A stretch of DNA of 64,000 bases, from contig NZ_CP031700.1 of NCBI RefSeq assembly GCF_008807015.1, forward strand, positions 744,001 through 808,000. Reading direction: 5' to 3'. Shown in pieces: positions 1 through 9,333 of the stretch (positions are counted from its first letter, which is position 1; every line of letters starts with the position of its first letter). Below the pieces are notes generated by a model that was not told the DNA's origin, made no database searches, and worked only from the letters and a program-made list of their open reading frames with translations. The DNA is from Neisseria zalophi. GTDB taxonomy: Bacteria; Pseudomonadota; Gammaproteobacteria; Burkholderiales; Neisseriaceae. The translations under genes and the position numbers were made by a program.

Positions 1-1269
1 GATATTACTTTTAATGTTATATTCATTATGCTCAGTATCATGAGATTCCTGTGGTGTATTAACTACATGGCGCATATCATTTGCCATATTATCTAAATCT
101 TGACCTGGCTCTGATGCTGTATCGCCAATGTTGATGTTAGTCAGGCTTTCTAAAATAATGGCAGAGGCTAGATTTTTACCGGTACGGTAAACCATTGCCA
201 ATCCGGCTTCTTCAGCAGGAATGGAAACATATTTCACTACACTGCTATTGCCTCGTACCCCATTTTCCAGATCTACTCTAACTTGACGATCACGTTTATA
301 AAGGCTTAATACTGTGCCTTTATCTAGACCATCAGCTTCACCTTTGTTAAGGGTGATTGTTTGGAATTGCCCTGCTTCACTGATACCATCGAAAATAGAA
401 ACGACAGTTGCATTAATATGACGGCTTGGCGCATGAGGCATGATTTGAAAACTATCTCGCTCATCGGTCATTTTTAATAAAAAGTCGCCTTTACGTACTT
501 CAGATATAGCCTCTTCAACAACCATCGGTTGGGCGGTTTCGGTCGGTACTTTTAATAGAGGATGTAGGCGGGTATAGTATTGGTTTTCCTTCAAATATTT
601 GGCATCTTCTTCACTACGAGCATCTAGCGCACTGTTGGTATAAGGTAAGGTGCTGACAATGCCGCTGAATACGACTTCTTGCCCAAGGTATTTATGAGTT
701 TGCGGATCTAAAATATCTTTACGGGCACGGTAAACCAAATAGCGACCGGGTTCAGTAATACCGTAAGCGTAAACACGATCCCCTTTGCTATATAAAATGC
801 TATTGTCCGGTCCGTCGATCAGACGCGGCGCATCTTGGGTTTGCATTTGTGGGATAACTTGAGGGTGTTGCATAAACATACGATAGAAGTCGACATTGAC
901 GGTTTGAATGCCGTAGCCGGAAGACACTTCGCGTACACGAGGTGCCAGTTTGATTACGGGAATGCCATCTGCATTAGATGTTTGGTTTTCAAACTCTAAT
1001 CTTGGCTGTCCGTTAATATAGCGTAAAACCAACACTTGGCCCGGATAAATCATATGCGGATTGCGAATAGTTTGGCGATTGGCACCCCATAAGCGGTTCC
1101 ATTGCCAAGGACTATATAAAAACTTGCCTGATATACCCCATAAAGTATCCCCTTGTTTAACAACATAACGCTGAGGCGCATTTGGGCGGAGTTTTAGCCC
1201 AGCTGCTACAGATTGGCCTGAAATAGCCAAACCCAAGGCGCAAAGCAAGGTTATAATACGTTTGTGCAT
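1..1269 (-). CDS. LysM-domain peptidoglycan-binding protein (3' end beyond window)
   Basis: The minus-strand reading frame is open from the ATG at 1267-1269 to the window edge: 423 codons with no stop, so the C-terminus is missing. The product starts MHKRIITLLCALGLAIS, a typical Sec signal peptide, and then has a LysM motif (YVVKQGDTLWGIS, then NPHMIYPGQVL) at about residues 36-90. LysM domains bind peptidoglycan, so an envelope location is inferred. It is divergent from def. The remaining ~330 residues have no motif I can name. Neisseria carry a LysM protein next to def-fmt, which fits this context. Confidence 0.82.
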   Translation of the reverse strand, partial: MHKRIITLLCALGLAISGQSVAAGLKLRPNAPQRYVVKQGDTLWGISGKFLYSPWQWNRLWGANRQTIRNPHMIYPGQVLVLRYINGQPRLEFENQTSNADGIPVIKLAPRVREVSSGYGIQTVNVDFYRMFMQHPQVIPQMQTQDAPRLIDGPDNSILYSKGDRVYAYGITEPGRYLVYRARKDILDPQTHKYLGQEVVFSGIVSTLPYTNSALDARSEEDAKYLKENQYYTRLHPLLKVPTETAQPMVVEEAISEVRKGDFLLKMTDERDSFQIMPHAPSRHINATVVSIFDGISEAGQFQTITLNKGEADGLDKGTVLSLYKRDRQVRVDLENGVRGNSSVVKYVSIPAEEAGLAMVYRTGKNLASAIILESLTNINIGDTASEPGQDLDNMANDMRHVVNTPQESHDTEHNEYNIKSNI

Positions 1270-1438
1270 GACTGCTCCCCTTGAAATTGAATCGGTTATC
1301 TTTAAATTAAAAGAGACAGATTAATTTAAATAATGAGTTTAATGACTCTCTATACTAAATTTAGGTTAATATTTTACCACCGAATATTGCTAATATCATA
1401 GCGCTATACACACATATTTTTACATTTGAGATTAAATT

Positions 1439-1942
1439 ATGGCATTACTTAACATTCTTCAATACCCTGACGAACGGTTGCATACCGTCGCCAAACCGGT
1501 AGCTGAAATTGACGACCGTATTAAAACGCTGACAAAAGATATGTTGGAAACAATGTATGAAGCCCGTGGTATCGGGTTGGCAGCGACACAGGTAAACGTG
1601 CACGAGCGGGTTGTAGTGATGGATTTATCGGAAGAACAAAACGAGCCACGGGTATTTATTAATCCGATTATTACGCATAAAAATGGTGAAACCACCTACG
1701 AAGAGGGGTGTTTATCGGTGCCGGGTATTTATGACACGGTTACTCGTGCCGAACAGGTAACGGTTGAGGCATTTAATGAAGAAGGTGAAAAGTTTACTTT
1801 AGAAGCCGACGGATTGCTGGCCATTTGTATTCAGCATGAATTAGATCATCTTGCGGGTAAAGTCTTTGTCGAATATCTGTCTAATTTGAAGCAGAACCGT
1901 ATTAAAACCAAGCTAAAAAAACGTGCTAAGCATAATTTATAA
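1439..1942 (+). CDS. def: Peptide deformylase
   Basis: Removes the N-formyl group from nascent proteins; a cytoplasmic metalloenzyme. The 167-residue product has all three family motifs in order: GIGLAATQ (about residue 44), EGCLSVPG (about 89), which supplies a metal-binding cysteine, and QHELDHLAG (about 132), with the two histidine ligands and the catalytic glutamate. Length is normal. The ATG at 1439 gives the usual N-terminus ([10 protein letters not shown]), although no strong Shine-Dalgarno is visible. It is the first gene of a tightly packed operon with fmt and rsmB, so the enzyme that removes formyl groups is next to the one that adds them. Confidence 0.97.
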   Translation: MALLNILQYPDERLHTVAKPVAEIDDRIKTLTKDMLETMYEARGIGLAATQVNVHERVVVMDLSEEQNEPRVFINPIITHKNGETTYEEGCLSVPGIYDTVTRAEQVTVEAFNEEGEKFTLEADGLLAICIQHELDHLAGKVFVEYLSNLKQNRIKTKLKKRAKHNL

Positions 1943-1945
1943 ATT

Positions 1946-1957
1946 TTCAGACGGCCT
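1946..1957. repeat. DNA uptake sequence between def and fmt
   Basis: A single AG-dialect DUS (TTCAGACGGCCT on this strand) fills most of the 24-bp gap between def and fmt. It is unpaired, so it is not a terminator, consistent with co-transcription. Confidence 0.9.
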
Positions 1958-1966
1958 ATTCCAAAC

Positions 1967-2890
1967 ATGAAAGTTATTTTTGCAGGTACCCCTGATTTTT
2001 CTGCTGCCGCTTTAAAAGCGATTGCTGCAGCGGGTTTTGAGATCCCTTTGGTGTTGACGCAACCGGATCGTCCGAAAGGGCGGGGAATGAAACTCCAGCC
2101 ATCTGCTGTTAAGCAAGCAGCTATTGAGCTTGGGTTAACCGTTGCACAACCAGTGAGCCTGAAAAATGAAGATGCTCAGGAATTGTTACGTCAACAGGAA
2201 GCTGATGTGATGGTAGTTGCCGCATACGGATTGATTTTGCCAAAAAGTGTTTTGACTATCCCAAAGCACGGCTGCCTGAATATTCATGCTTCGCTATTGC
2301 CACGCTGGCGTGGTGCGGCTCCGATACAACGAGCGGTTGAAGCCGGTGATGCCGAAACGGGTATTTGCATTATGCAGATGGATGAAGGGCTGGATACCGG
2401 GGATGTGGTGAGCGAGCACCGTTATGCGATTAAACAGCATGACACAGCAGGTGATGTACATAATGCTTTAATGTTATTGGGTGCACAGGCGATTGTTGCT
2501 GATTTGCAACGTTTAGAGCAAGAAGGCCGTCTGAAAAGCATGCCTCAACCTGAAAACGGTGTAACGTATGCCCATAAATTAGCTAAAGAAGAAGCTAAAA
2601 TCAATTGGCATGAATCTGCCGAAGTAGTAGAGCGTAAAATTCGTGCTTTTAATCCGGTACCCGCCGCTTGGACGGAATATCAGGGCAAACCTTTAAAAAT
2701 ATGGCAGGCCGAAGTGGTAGATTATAGCGATGTTGCCGGCGAAGTTTTGTATTGTGGTTCAGACGGCCTGATTGTGGCTTGTGGAGAGCAGGCACTAAAA
2801 ATTACCGAACTCCAACCCGCAGGAAGCAAGCGTATGTCGATTGCTGCGTTTGCAGCAGGTAAACGTATTGAAGTAGGGGAACAGTTATGA
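1967..2890 (+). CDS. fmt: Methionyl-tRNA formyltransferase
   Basis: Transfers a formyl group from 10-formyl-THF to initiator Met-tRNA. The 307-residue product has the formyltransferase signature SLLPRWRGAAPIQ preceded by NIHA (about residues 106-122), including the catalytic Asn and His, and a C-terminal tRNA-binding OB-like domain. Two DUS lie in frame: one at 2524-2535 is translated GRLK, and one at 2758-2769 as SDGL; both are in the C-terminal half, where the family is more variable. The stop codon overlaps the start of rsmB (ATGA), implying translational coupling. Confidence 0.97.
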   Translation: MKVIFAGTPDFSAAALKAIAAAGFEIPLVLTQPDRPKGRGMKLQPSAVKQAAIELGLTVAQPVSLKNEDAQELLRQQEADVMVVAAYGLILPKSVLTIPKHGCLNIHASLLPRWRGAAPIQRAVEAGDAETGICIMQMDEGLDTGDVVSEHRYAIKQHDTAGDVHNALMLLGAQAIVADLQRLEQEGRLKSMPQPENGVTYAHKLAKEEAKINWHESAEVVERKIRAFNPVPAAWTEYQGKPLKIWQAEVVDYSDVAGEVLYCGSDGLIVACGEQALKITELQPAGSKRMSIAAFAAGKRIEVGEQL

Positions 2891-4146
2891 GTATGGCGCT
2901 GGTTCAAAAACTGGCGGCAGAAAGTGTGGCGGCAGTCCGTTCGGGACAAAATTTGCAAGATGTATTGGCGGCTATCCGACAGCGTTATCCTGATTTAAGC
3001 CCGCAAGAAAATGGTGCTCTACAGGACATTGCCTATGGTACTCAGCGATATCGTGGTAGTTTGCACTTTATGCTGAGTAAAATGCTGAAAAAGCCGGCTA
3101 CAGATTTGAAGTTGGAAAGTTTGTTGCTGGTAGCGTTGTATCAGCTGGCTTATACACGAAATGCCCCTCATGCGGTCGTCAATGAGGCAGTGGAGGGTAT
3201 TGCTGCTATTGGTAAGGGTCAATACCGATCTTTTGCTAATGCGGTTTTACGTCGGTTCTTGAGAGAGCAGGAGCAGCTTACTGCCCTATGTAAGAAAAAT
3301 GATGTAGCCAAATATAATTTGCCAGAATGGTGGATTCATTATTTGCAAAACCACTATCCTAAGCATTGGCATAATATGGTTGCGGTTTCGCAACAATTAC
3401 CACCAATGACTTTACGTGTTAACCGTCGCCGGCTTAATGCCGAACAATATATAGAGTTGCTTCAGCAGGCCAATATTAATGGTAAGGCTTTAGATGACTA
3501 TGCGGTCATACTGTCGGAGGCAGTGCCGGTTCATCGGTTGCCCGGTTTCTCGGAAGGCTTAGTGTCTGTTCAAGATTTTGGTGCGCAACAGGCGGCTTAT
3601 CTATTAAAACCTAAAAATGGCGAACGGATTTTAGATGCATGTGCTGCACCCGGTGGTAAAACGGGGCATATTTTAGAATATGCTGATTGTGAAGTGACCG
3701 CATTGGATATTGATAAAGGCCGTCTGAAACGGGTGACTGATAATTTGCAACGCTTAGGGCTTCAGGCGGCTGCCTTGCAATGTGCCGATGCAAAAGATAT
3801 AAAAGCTTGGTATGACGGCCAAGCATTTGATGCTATATTAGCTGATGTACCTTGTACTGCTTCCGGTGTGGTTCGGCGTAATCCTGATATTAAATGGTTG
3901 CGTAGGCCGGGAGATGCTGTAAAAACTGCCCGTCAGCAAGAAGCACTTCTCGACATACTCTGGCAGACCTTGACAAAAAATGGCAGGATGCTTTTAGCGA
4001 CCTGTTCAATATTTGTTGAAGAAAATGAGCAGCAACTACAAAAATTTTTAAACCGCCATGCCGATGCCGTTTGTTCGGAATCGCATGTCCTTCTTCCGAA
4101 TAAACAGCAAGATGGCTTTTATTATGCGCTTATTCAAAAACAGTAG
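2887..4146 (+). CDS. rsmB: 16S rRNA (cytosine-967 C5)-methyltransferase RsmB
   Basis: Methylates C967 of 16S rRNA with SAM. The 419-residue product has a NusB-like N-terminal RNA-binding domain (about 1-140) and a Rossmann methyltransferase domain with DACAAPGGKTGHILE (SAM motif I), DVPCTASG (motif IV, containing a catalytic-site cysteine) and ATCSIF (motif VI cysteine). A DUS at 3717-3728 is read in frame as GRLK just after the SAM-binding strand. It overlaps fmt by 4 bp and the next gene by 23 bp, so it is inside one operon. Confidence 0.96.
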   Translation: MSMALVQKLAAESVAAVRSGQNLQDVLAAIRQRYPDLSPQENGALQDIAYGTQRYRGSLHFMLSKMLKKPATDLKLESLLLVALYQLAYTRNAPHAVVNEAVEGIAAIGKGQYRSFANAVLRRFLREQEQLTALCKKNDVAKYNLPEWWIHYLQNHYPKHWHNMVAVSQQLPPMTLRVNRRRLNAEQYIELLQQANINGKALDDYAVILSEAVPVHRLPGFSEGLVSVQDFGAQQAAYLLKPKNGERILDACAAPGGKTGHILEYADCEVTALDIDKGRLKRVTDNLQRLGLQAAALQCADAKDIKAWYDGQAFDAILADVPCTASGVVRRNPDIKWLRRPGDAVKTARQQEALLDILWQTLTKNGRMLLATCSIFVEENEQQLQKFLNRHADAVCSESHVLLPNKQQDGFYYALIQKQ

Positions 4147-4705
4147 GCTTCTGTTTTTGCTTATCTTATCGGTGTGGTCTTTTCATACATCAGCCGAGGG
4201 TATAAGTGCAACCCGATTTCGGGCTGTATTGACTGACTCTGGGCAAATGTCAGTTAGCAGCCGCTTTCAAACTACCTTGCCAAACCAGTTAAAACAGGTT
4301 TTAAATCAAGGTGTACCACTGAATTTTACTTTAAGTTACCAGCTTTCTGCGCCCACTGTAGCGGCATATCGGTTTAAATTTGGACAACTTGTAAGCGGTG
4401 ATACCACGATCCATTATAAGCTTTCTTATCATCCATTAACCAATCGCTATCGTGTAACCGTAGGCACTTTTTCTACAGAATACAACAGCTTGGAAACAGC
4501 ACTACGTGCAATTGGTGCAGTAGCAAATTGGCGGGTGCTGGGCAGTGGGGCTCTTGATGGTATTTCGGCTAAAGAGGCTAAAGCAGAAATCCGCTTGGTT
4601 CTCAGCACTTCTCAGTTACCTAAACCGTTCCAAATCAATGCACTTAATTCTAAAAACTGGCAGCTTGACTCAGGGTGGCAATCTTTGAGTATTTCACAGG
4701 AATAA
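4124..4705 (+). CDS. DUF4390 exported protein
   Basis: Conserved protein of unknown function. The start chosen is the ATG at 4124, because the sequence from there (MRLFKNSRLLFLLILSVWSFHTSA) is a clean signal peptide; upstream starts would only add residues overlapping rsmB. The mature part (~170 residues) matches my memory of the DUF4390 family, which lies immediately upstream of ntrY in Neisseria and other beta-proteobacteria. It is 3 bp from ntrY, so a link to envelope sensing by NtrY is possible but is inference only. Confidence 0.8.
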   Translation: MRLFKNSRLLFLLILSVWSFHTSAEGISATRFRAVLTDSGQMSVSSRFQTTLPNQLKQVLNQGVPLNFTLSYQLSAPTVAAYRFKFGQLVSGDTTIHYKLSYHPLTNRYRVTVGTFSTEYNSLETALRAIGAVANWRVLGSGALDGISAKEAKAEIRLVLSTSQLPKPFQINALNSKNWQLDSGWQSLSISQE

Positions 4706-4708
4706 GCA

Positions 4709-6832
4709 ATGCGCTATTTTCTTTTAACGGCAGGGTTGCTTTCCTTTTTATCGCTTTATATTTTAACGTTGGCAACCAAAAATGATAGTATTTTAAGTGA
4801 TTATTTTTGGTGGATTATCGCATCAAGTATAGGGTTAATTGTTGTTTTACTAACCGTATTGATACGTTATGTTTTGCTATTGATGCATGATTTACGGAAT
4901 GGTATTTTCGGCTCACAAATAGCCCGTAGATTGGCAGGCATGTTTACACTGGTTGCTGTATTACCAGGATTGTTTCTTTTTGGTGTTTCTTCCCAGTTTA
5001 TTTCTAACAGTATTAATTCTTGGTTTGGTAATGATACGCATGAAGCACTTGAGCGCGGAGTAAATCTTAGTAAGTCAGCGCTAAACCTGGCTTTAGATAA
5101 TACGATACGTGATGCCTCTGTATTACAAGTAGATTTAATCAGTACATTTTCTACTGGAGCGGATTTAAGTAAAAAATTAGCAACCATTCCTGATATTGAT
5201 AAATTTGATCAATTAGTGATATACGATTTAAATGTTGGTAATGTCGATGTTGTTCGTAATCTCAATAGATTACCTCCCCCTGTTTTAGATAATGCTTCTC
5301 GTAGTTTATTGGAAGAGACTGGCTCTGCAGGGAGTATAGAAAATCATAATAATATTTTATATGCAAGAGGATGGTTGCCTTTAGGTAGTGATGCTGGTCA
5401 TGAGTATGCACTCTTTTTTCGGCAGGTTATTCCAGAAAATGTCGCCCAAGATGCTACGTTAATTGAAGCTGCTCGTGCAAAATATGCTGAGTTAACGTAT
5501 GCGAAGCAGGGGTTGCAAACTTTTTTCCTGGTTACTTTATTAGTAGCAACCTTGCTGGCTATTATGTTGGCATTGGTTGTAGCACTTTATTTTGCGCGCC
5601 GTTTTGTTGAGCCTGTTTTATCGTTGGCAGAGGGCGCAAGAGCTGTTGCAAAAGGTGACTTTTCTCAAAAAAGGCCTATTTATCGAAATGATGAGTTTGG
5701 CAGGTTAACACATTTGTTTAACCATATGACGGAGCAGCTTAGTATTGCTAAAGATGTAGACGAGCGTAACCGTTTGCAGCAAGAAGCAGCACGCCATTAT
5801 TTGGAATGTGTGTTAGCCAGTTTGACTACGGGCGTTGTGACTGTCGATGATACAGGCCGTCTGAAAACATATAATGAAAGTGCCGAGCATATTTTGGGTG
5901 TATCATTGAAAGAGTTGGAAGGAAGTAGTTGGTATAATTGGACAGGGAAGGCACCACAACAAGCAGTTTTAGCAGAAACATTTGCATCAATAGTTGATAC
6001 TGCACCACTGGATAAACCTATTCAGTTAAGTTATGCAGCACCGGATGAAACCCGTATTTTATTAGCTAAAGCCACTATTTTGCCTGATGATAACGATAAT
6101 GGGATTGTCATGGTATTTGATGATATTACTGCTTTAGTTCGTGCTCAAAAAGAAGCTGCATGGGGCGAGGTGGCAAAAAGATTGGCACATGAAATACGTA
6201 ATCCGTTGACACCGATTCAACTTTCGGCGGAAAGGTTGGCATGGAAATTGCATGATAAGTTGGATGGCGTAGATGCGCAGATACTTACTCGTTCTACCGA
6301 TACCATTATCAAACAGGTTGCAGCTTTAAAAGAAATGGTTGAAGCATTTAGAAACTATGCTCGTGCTCCTTCTCTTAAATTCGAACAGCTTAATTTAAAC
6401 CAAATCATTGAAGAGGTTTTACTTTTATATGAAGGTAGTGCATGTACATTTAAGGCTGATTTGAGTAATATAGCCCTAACTATAGCAGCCGACACAACGG
6501 CCATGCGTCAGGTTTTACATAATATTTTAAAAAATGCAGCGGAAGCTGCAGAAAGTAGTACTTCCCCGCTTGTGTATGTTCAGACTTATCTGGATGGTAG
6601 TCAGGTTGTATTGAAAGTATCGAATAATGGCAAAAGCTTTAGTAAAGAAATGTTGCATCATGCTTTTGACCCTTATATTACCGATAAGCCGACAGGCACA
6701 GGTTTGGGATTGCCTGTAGTAAAAAAAATCATTGAAGAACATGGCGGTCGCATTAGCTTGAGTAATCTTGTAGAAGGTGGTGCGTGCGTCAATATAATCT
6801 TACCCGGATTGGTAGAAACTTATGCGCAGTAG
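4709..6832 (+). CDS. ntrY: NtrY-type sensor histidine kinase
   Basis: Membrane sensor kinase of 707 residues. Two transmembrane helices near the N-terminus and a third at about 270-295 bracket a periplasmic region; then come HAMP (RRFVEPVLSLAEGARAVAKG), a PAS domain (about 365-480), HisKA with the phospho-acceptor box RLAHEIRNPLTPIQLS, and HATPase with the N box (LHNILKNAAEAAE) and G box GTGLGLPVVKK. A DUS at 5854-5865 is read as GRLK inside PAS. NtrY/NtrX in N. gonorrhoeae has been reported to control respiratory enzymes rather than nitrogen use. The 3' end overlaps ntrX by 11 bp. Confidence 0.93.
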   Translation: MRYFLLTAGLLSFLSLYILTLATKNDSILSDYFWWIIASSIGLIVVLLTVLIRYVLLLMHDLRNGIFGSQIARRLAGMFTLVAVLPGLFLFGVSSQFISNSINSWFGNDTHEALERGVNLSKSALNLALDNTIRDASVLQVDLISTFSTGADLSKKLATIPDIDKFDQLVIYDLNVGNVDVVRNLNRLPPPVLDNASRSLLEETGSAGSIENHNNILYARGWLPLGSDAGHEYALFFRQVIPENVAQDATLIEAARAKYAELTYAKQGLQTFFLVTLLVATLLAIMLALVVALYFARRFVEPVLSLAEGARAVAKGDFSQKRPIYRNDEFGRLTHLFNHMTEQLSIAKDVDERNRLQQEAARHYLECVLASLTTGVVTVDDTGRLKTYNESAEHILGVSLKELEGSSWYNWTGKAPQQAVLAETFASIVDTAPLDKPIQLSYAAPDETRILLAKATILPDDNDNGIVMVFDDITALVRAQKEAAWGEVAKRLAHEIRNPLTPIQLSAERLAWKLHDKLDGVDAQILTRSTDTIIKQVAALKEMVEAFRNYARAPSLKFEQLNLNQIIEEVLLLYEGSACTFKADLSNIALTIAADTTAMRQVLHNILKNAAEAAESSTSPLVYVQTYLDGSQVVLKVSNNGKSFSKEMLHHAFDPYITDKPTGTGLGLPVVKKIIEEHGGRISLSNLVEGGACVNIILPGLVETYAQ

Positions 6833-8105
6833 CGATATTTTAATTGTTGATGATGAAATCGGTATCCGTGATCTTTTATCTGAGATTCTTCAGGATGAGG
6901 GATATACAGTAACTTTGGCTGAAAATGCCGAAGAAGCTCGTCAACTCAGACATCAAGTACGCCCAGCTATGGTATTGCTGGATATTTGGATGCCGGATTG
7001 TGATGGCATCACTCTTTTAAAAGAATGGGCAAAAAACGGGCAGCTTAATATGCCGGTAGTTATGATGAGCGGTCATGCGAGTATTGATACTGCCGTAGAG
7101 GCAACGAAAATCGGTGCGCTGGATTTTCTTGAAAAACCTATTGCATTACAAAAACTGCTCACTACTGTTGATAGGGCATTAAAATATGGTGAAATGCAGG
7201 CAGCATCTGGTTTATTGCTAGATAAATTAGGTAATAGCCCTTCTATTCAAGAACTCAATCGTACACTTGATGTAGCTATTAAAAAAAATAAATCTGCCTT
7301 GCTTTATGGTGAGCCCGGTTCACCTTTTGAATTAGTTGCACGCTATTTTCATAAAAGTGGTACACCATGGGTTGAGCCGAGTAAAACTGAACATATTGTC
7401 GATATTCCAAATGAGTTACTACAGAAAGCTTCCGGCGGTATTCTATATTTGGGAGATATTGCTCAATATAGTAAAAGCTTACAACAAGGGATCGCATTTT
7501 TATTGTCAAAGGCAGAGCGGAGTAATGTACGTATTATTTTTGCCAGTAGTCGCTACCAAGGTGATGCGATAGAAAATCAGATAGATACAAAACTGCAAGA
7601 TACTTTACCTTCTTGTATTGTTGAAATCCCTCCGTTGCGCAATCAGTCTGAAGATATCGTTTTTTTTGTTGAACAAATTCTAAGTGAATTGGCAGAAACT
7701 CAAAAAATTCCTTTAGTTAAATTTAGTCCTGGTGCATTGAGTATGTTAAAACAATATGATTGGCCGGGTAATCTTGAGCAGCTAAGAAGCATCGTAAAAA
7801 ATTTAGCATTGGCATCTAAAGAAAATTTTGTAGATGAGCCTGAGGTTAGTGCTGTGTTAGGTGATGTGACACGTCTACCAGTATCAGAGATGGTTGGTGG
7901 GTTTAATTTTAATATGCCTTTACGTGAACTTAGAGAAGAGCTTGAGCGACGCTATTTTGAATATCATATTGTTCAAGAAAATCACAATATGAGTCGTGTT
8001 GCTCAAAAAGTAGGCTTGGAGCGAACACACCTTTATCGCAAGCTAAAGCAATTAGGTATTAATTTTTCCCGTAGAGGAAGTGATAAAAAACAATTGGAAT
8101 CATAA
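6822..8105 (+). CDS. ntrX: NtrX-type response regulator with decayed AAA+ domain
   Basis: Partner of NtrY. The receiver domain (about 1-120) is intact: acidic pair D10/D11, phospho-acceptor D54 in VLLDIWMPD, and K105 in LEKP. The central sigma-54-activator region is degenerate: where Walker A should be, the sequence is GEPGSPFE (about 163-170) with no GK[ST]; no GAFTGA loop is visible; and the Walker B position reads GGILYLGDI. The C-terminal Fis-type helix-turn-helix (MSRVAQKVGLERTHLYRKL) is well kept. This points to DNA binding without sigma-54 ATPase activation. It is the last gene of the operon; the IS follows 29 bp downstream. Confidence 0.92.
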   Translation: MRSSDILIVDDEIGIRDLLSEILQDEGYTVTLAENAEEARQLRHQVRPAMVLLDIWMPDCDGITLLKEWAKNGQLNMPVVMMSGHASIDTAVEATKIGALDFLEKPIALQKLLTTVDRALKYGEMQAASGLLLDKLGNSPSIQELNRTLDVAIKKNKSALLYGEPGSPFELVARYFHKSGTPWVEPSKTEHIVDIPNELLQKASGGILYLGDIAQYSKSLQQGIAFLLSKAERSNVRIIFASSRYQGDAIENQIDTKLQDTLPSCIVEIPPLRNQSEDIVFFVEQILSELAETQKIPLVKFSPGALSMLKQYDWPGNLEQLRSIVKNLALASKENFVDEPEVSAVLGDVTRLPVSEMVGGFNFNMPLRELREELERRYFEYHIVQENHNMSRVAQKVGLERTHLYRKLKQLGINFSRRGSDKKQLES

Positions 8106-8134
8106 CTTATTTTGATATACCAAAACATTAGGCC

Positions 8135-9333
8135 GAGACCTTTGCGAAATAGTCCTTCACCCGACAGCCGAACTCCAAACACAGGATTTCGGCTGTTTTT
8201 GACCGCAATATCCCCTTTATTACTCCTCAGATGCCTAATTAATAGGCATCCGGCTGCCTTTTAGGCAGCAATAGGCGCACGTAGCCTGTTGGCCGCCTTC
8301 AACAGGTTCAGACATATCGCTTTCAGATGGCTTTGCGCCGAGACTTTCTCCAGCCCGAAGTAGGCTGCCCGCGCATAGCGGAATTTACGGTGCAGCGTAC
8401 CGAAACTCTGTTCCACTACATAACGGGTTTTCGATAAATGTTTGTTGCGGCGGGTTTGCGCTTCCGTCAGCGGACGGTTGCGGTGGGATTTACTCATAAT
8501 GCCGTCTTTCAGTTTATATTCTTCCAGATGCTTTCTGTTTTCTGCACTGTCGTAACCTTTATCCGCATAGACGGTAGTCTCTTTGGCCATGCCTGCCAAC
8601 AAAGGCAACAGATGTTTGCACTCGTGGGCATTGGCCGCTGTAATATGCAGCTTCTCAATATAACCTTCCGCATCGGTACGGGTGTGCTGCTTATAGCCTA
8701 ATTGATGGTGACCGTTCTTCTTCACCCAACGGGCATCTTTGTCTTTGCTCGGTGTGGTTTGACCGGTTACCTCTCCTTCGCTATCAACCTCTATAGACTG
8801 ACGTTGCTTACTGCCGGCCGTCTGAATAATCGTCGCATCAATAACGGCAGCCTGCGCTTTCTCTACCTTTAAGCCTTTTTCAGTCAGTTGGCGGTTAATC
8901 AAATCCAACAGTTCGGCCAAGGTATTGTCTTGTGCCAGCCAGTTGCGGTAACGGCAAAGGGTACTGTGATCGGGAATATTCATCTCGTCAAAATGACAAA
9001 ACAGGTTGAAATCAATACGGGTAATAAGACTGTGCTCGAGTTCGGGGTCGGAAAGACTGTGCCATTGGCCGAGTAAAACGGCTTTAAACATAGCCAATAA
9101 GGGATAGGCGGGGCGGCCGCGGTGTTCTCGGATATAACGGGTTTTCTGACGATTCAGATACTGCTCTACCGGCTGCCAATCAATTACCTGTTCGAGCTTT
9201 AATAAAGGAAAGCGGTCAATGTGTTTGGCAATCATGGCTTGGGCGGTTTGCTGAAAGAACGTACTCATGAGAAATCCCTTAAATATCTTTGGTGAAAAAT
9301 TTAAGGGATTTTTAGGGTTTTTGCAAAGGTCTC
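8135..9333 (-). mobile_element. IS5-family (IS1106-like) insertion sequence, copy 1
   Basis: A 1199-bp element with terminal inverted repeats starting GAGACCTTTGC at both ends (GAGACCTTTGCGAAA left; reverse complement of TTTTGCAAAGGTCTC right). It carries one transposase gene on the minus strand. The flanks show a 5-bp direct repeat, AGGCC at 8130-8134 and at 9334-9338. The right copy is the first five bases of an intact inverted DUS pair, so the element inserted at the outer edge of a terminator and left it whole. A second full copy lies at 37058-38256. Confidence 0.93.
8261..9268 (-). CDS. IS5-family (IS1106-like) transposase, copy 1
   Basis: A 335-residue DDE transposase. It has an N-terminal IS5-type DNA-binding region (about 1-115), then the catalytic residues in their usual settings: first Asp in VIDATIIQTAG, second in VYADKGYD, and Glu in the Y-x2-R-x3-E-like signature RYVVEQSFGTLHRKFR. 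The frame is complete, so the element may be active. The ATG is preceded by a 12-bp perfect stem (arms 9272-9283 and 9300-9311) that includes the likely Shine-Dalgarno AAGGGA; read-through transcripts should therefore hide the ribosome site. Confidence 0.95.
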   Translation of the reverse strand: MSTFFQQTAQAMIAKHIDRFPLLKLEQVIDWQPVEQYLNRQKTRYIREHRGRPAYPLLAMFKAVLLGQWHSLSDPELEHSLITRIDFNLFCHFDEMNIPDHSTLCRYRNWLAQDNTLAELLDLINRQLTEKGLKVEKAQAAVIDATIIQTAGSKQRQSIEVDSEGEVTGQTTPSKDKDARWVKKNGHHQLGYKQHTRTDAEGYIEKLHITAANAHECKHLLPLLAGMAKETTVYADKGYDSAENRKHLEEYKLKDGIMSKSHRNRPLTEAQTRRNKHLSKTRYVVEQSFGTLHRKFRYARAAYFGLEKVSAQSHLKAICLNLLKAANRLRAPIAA

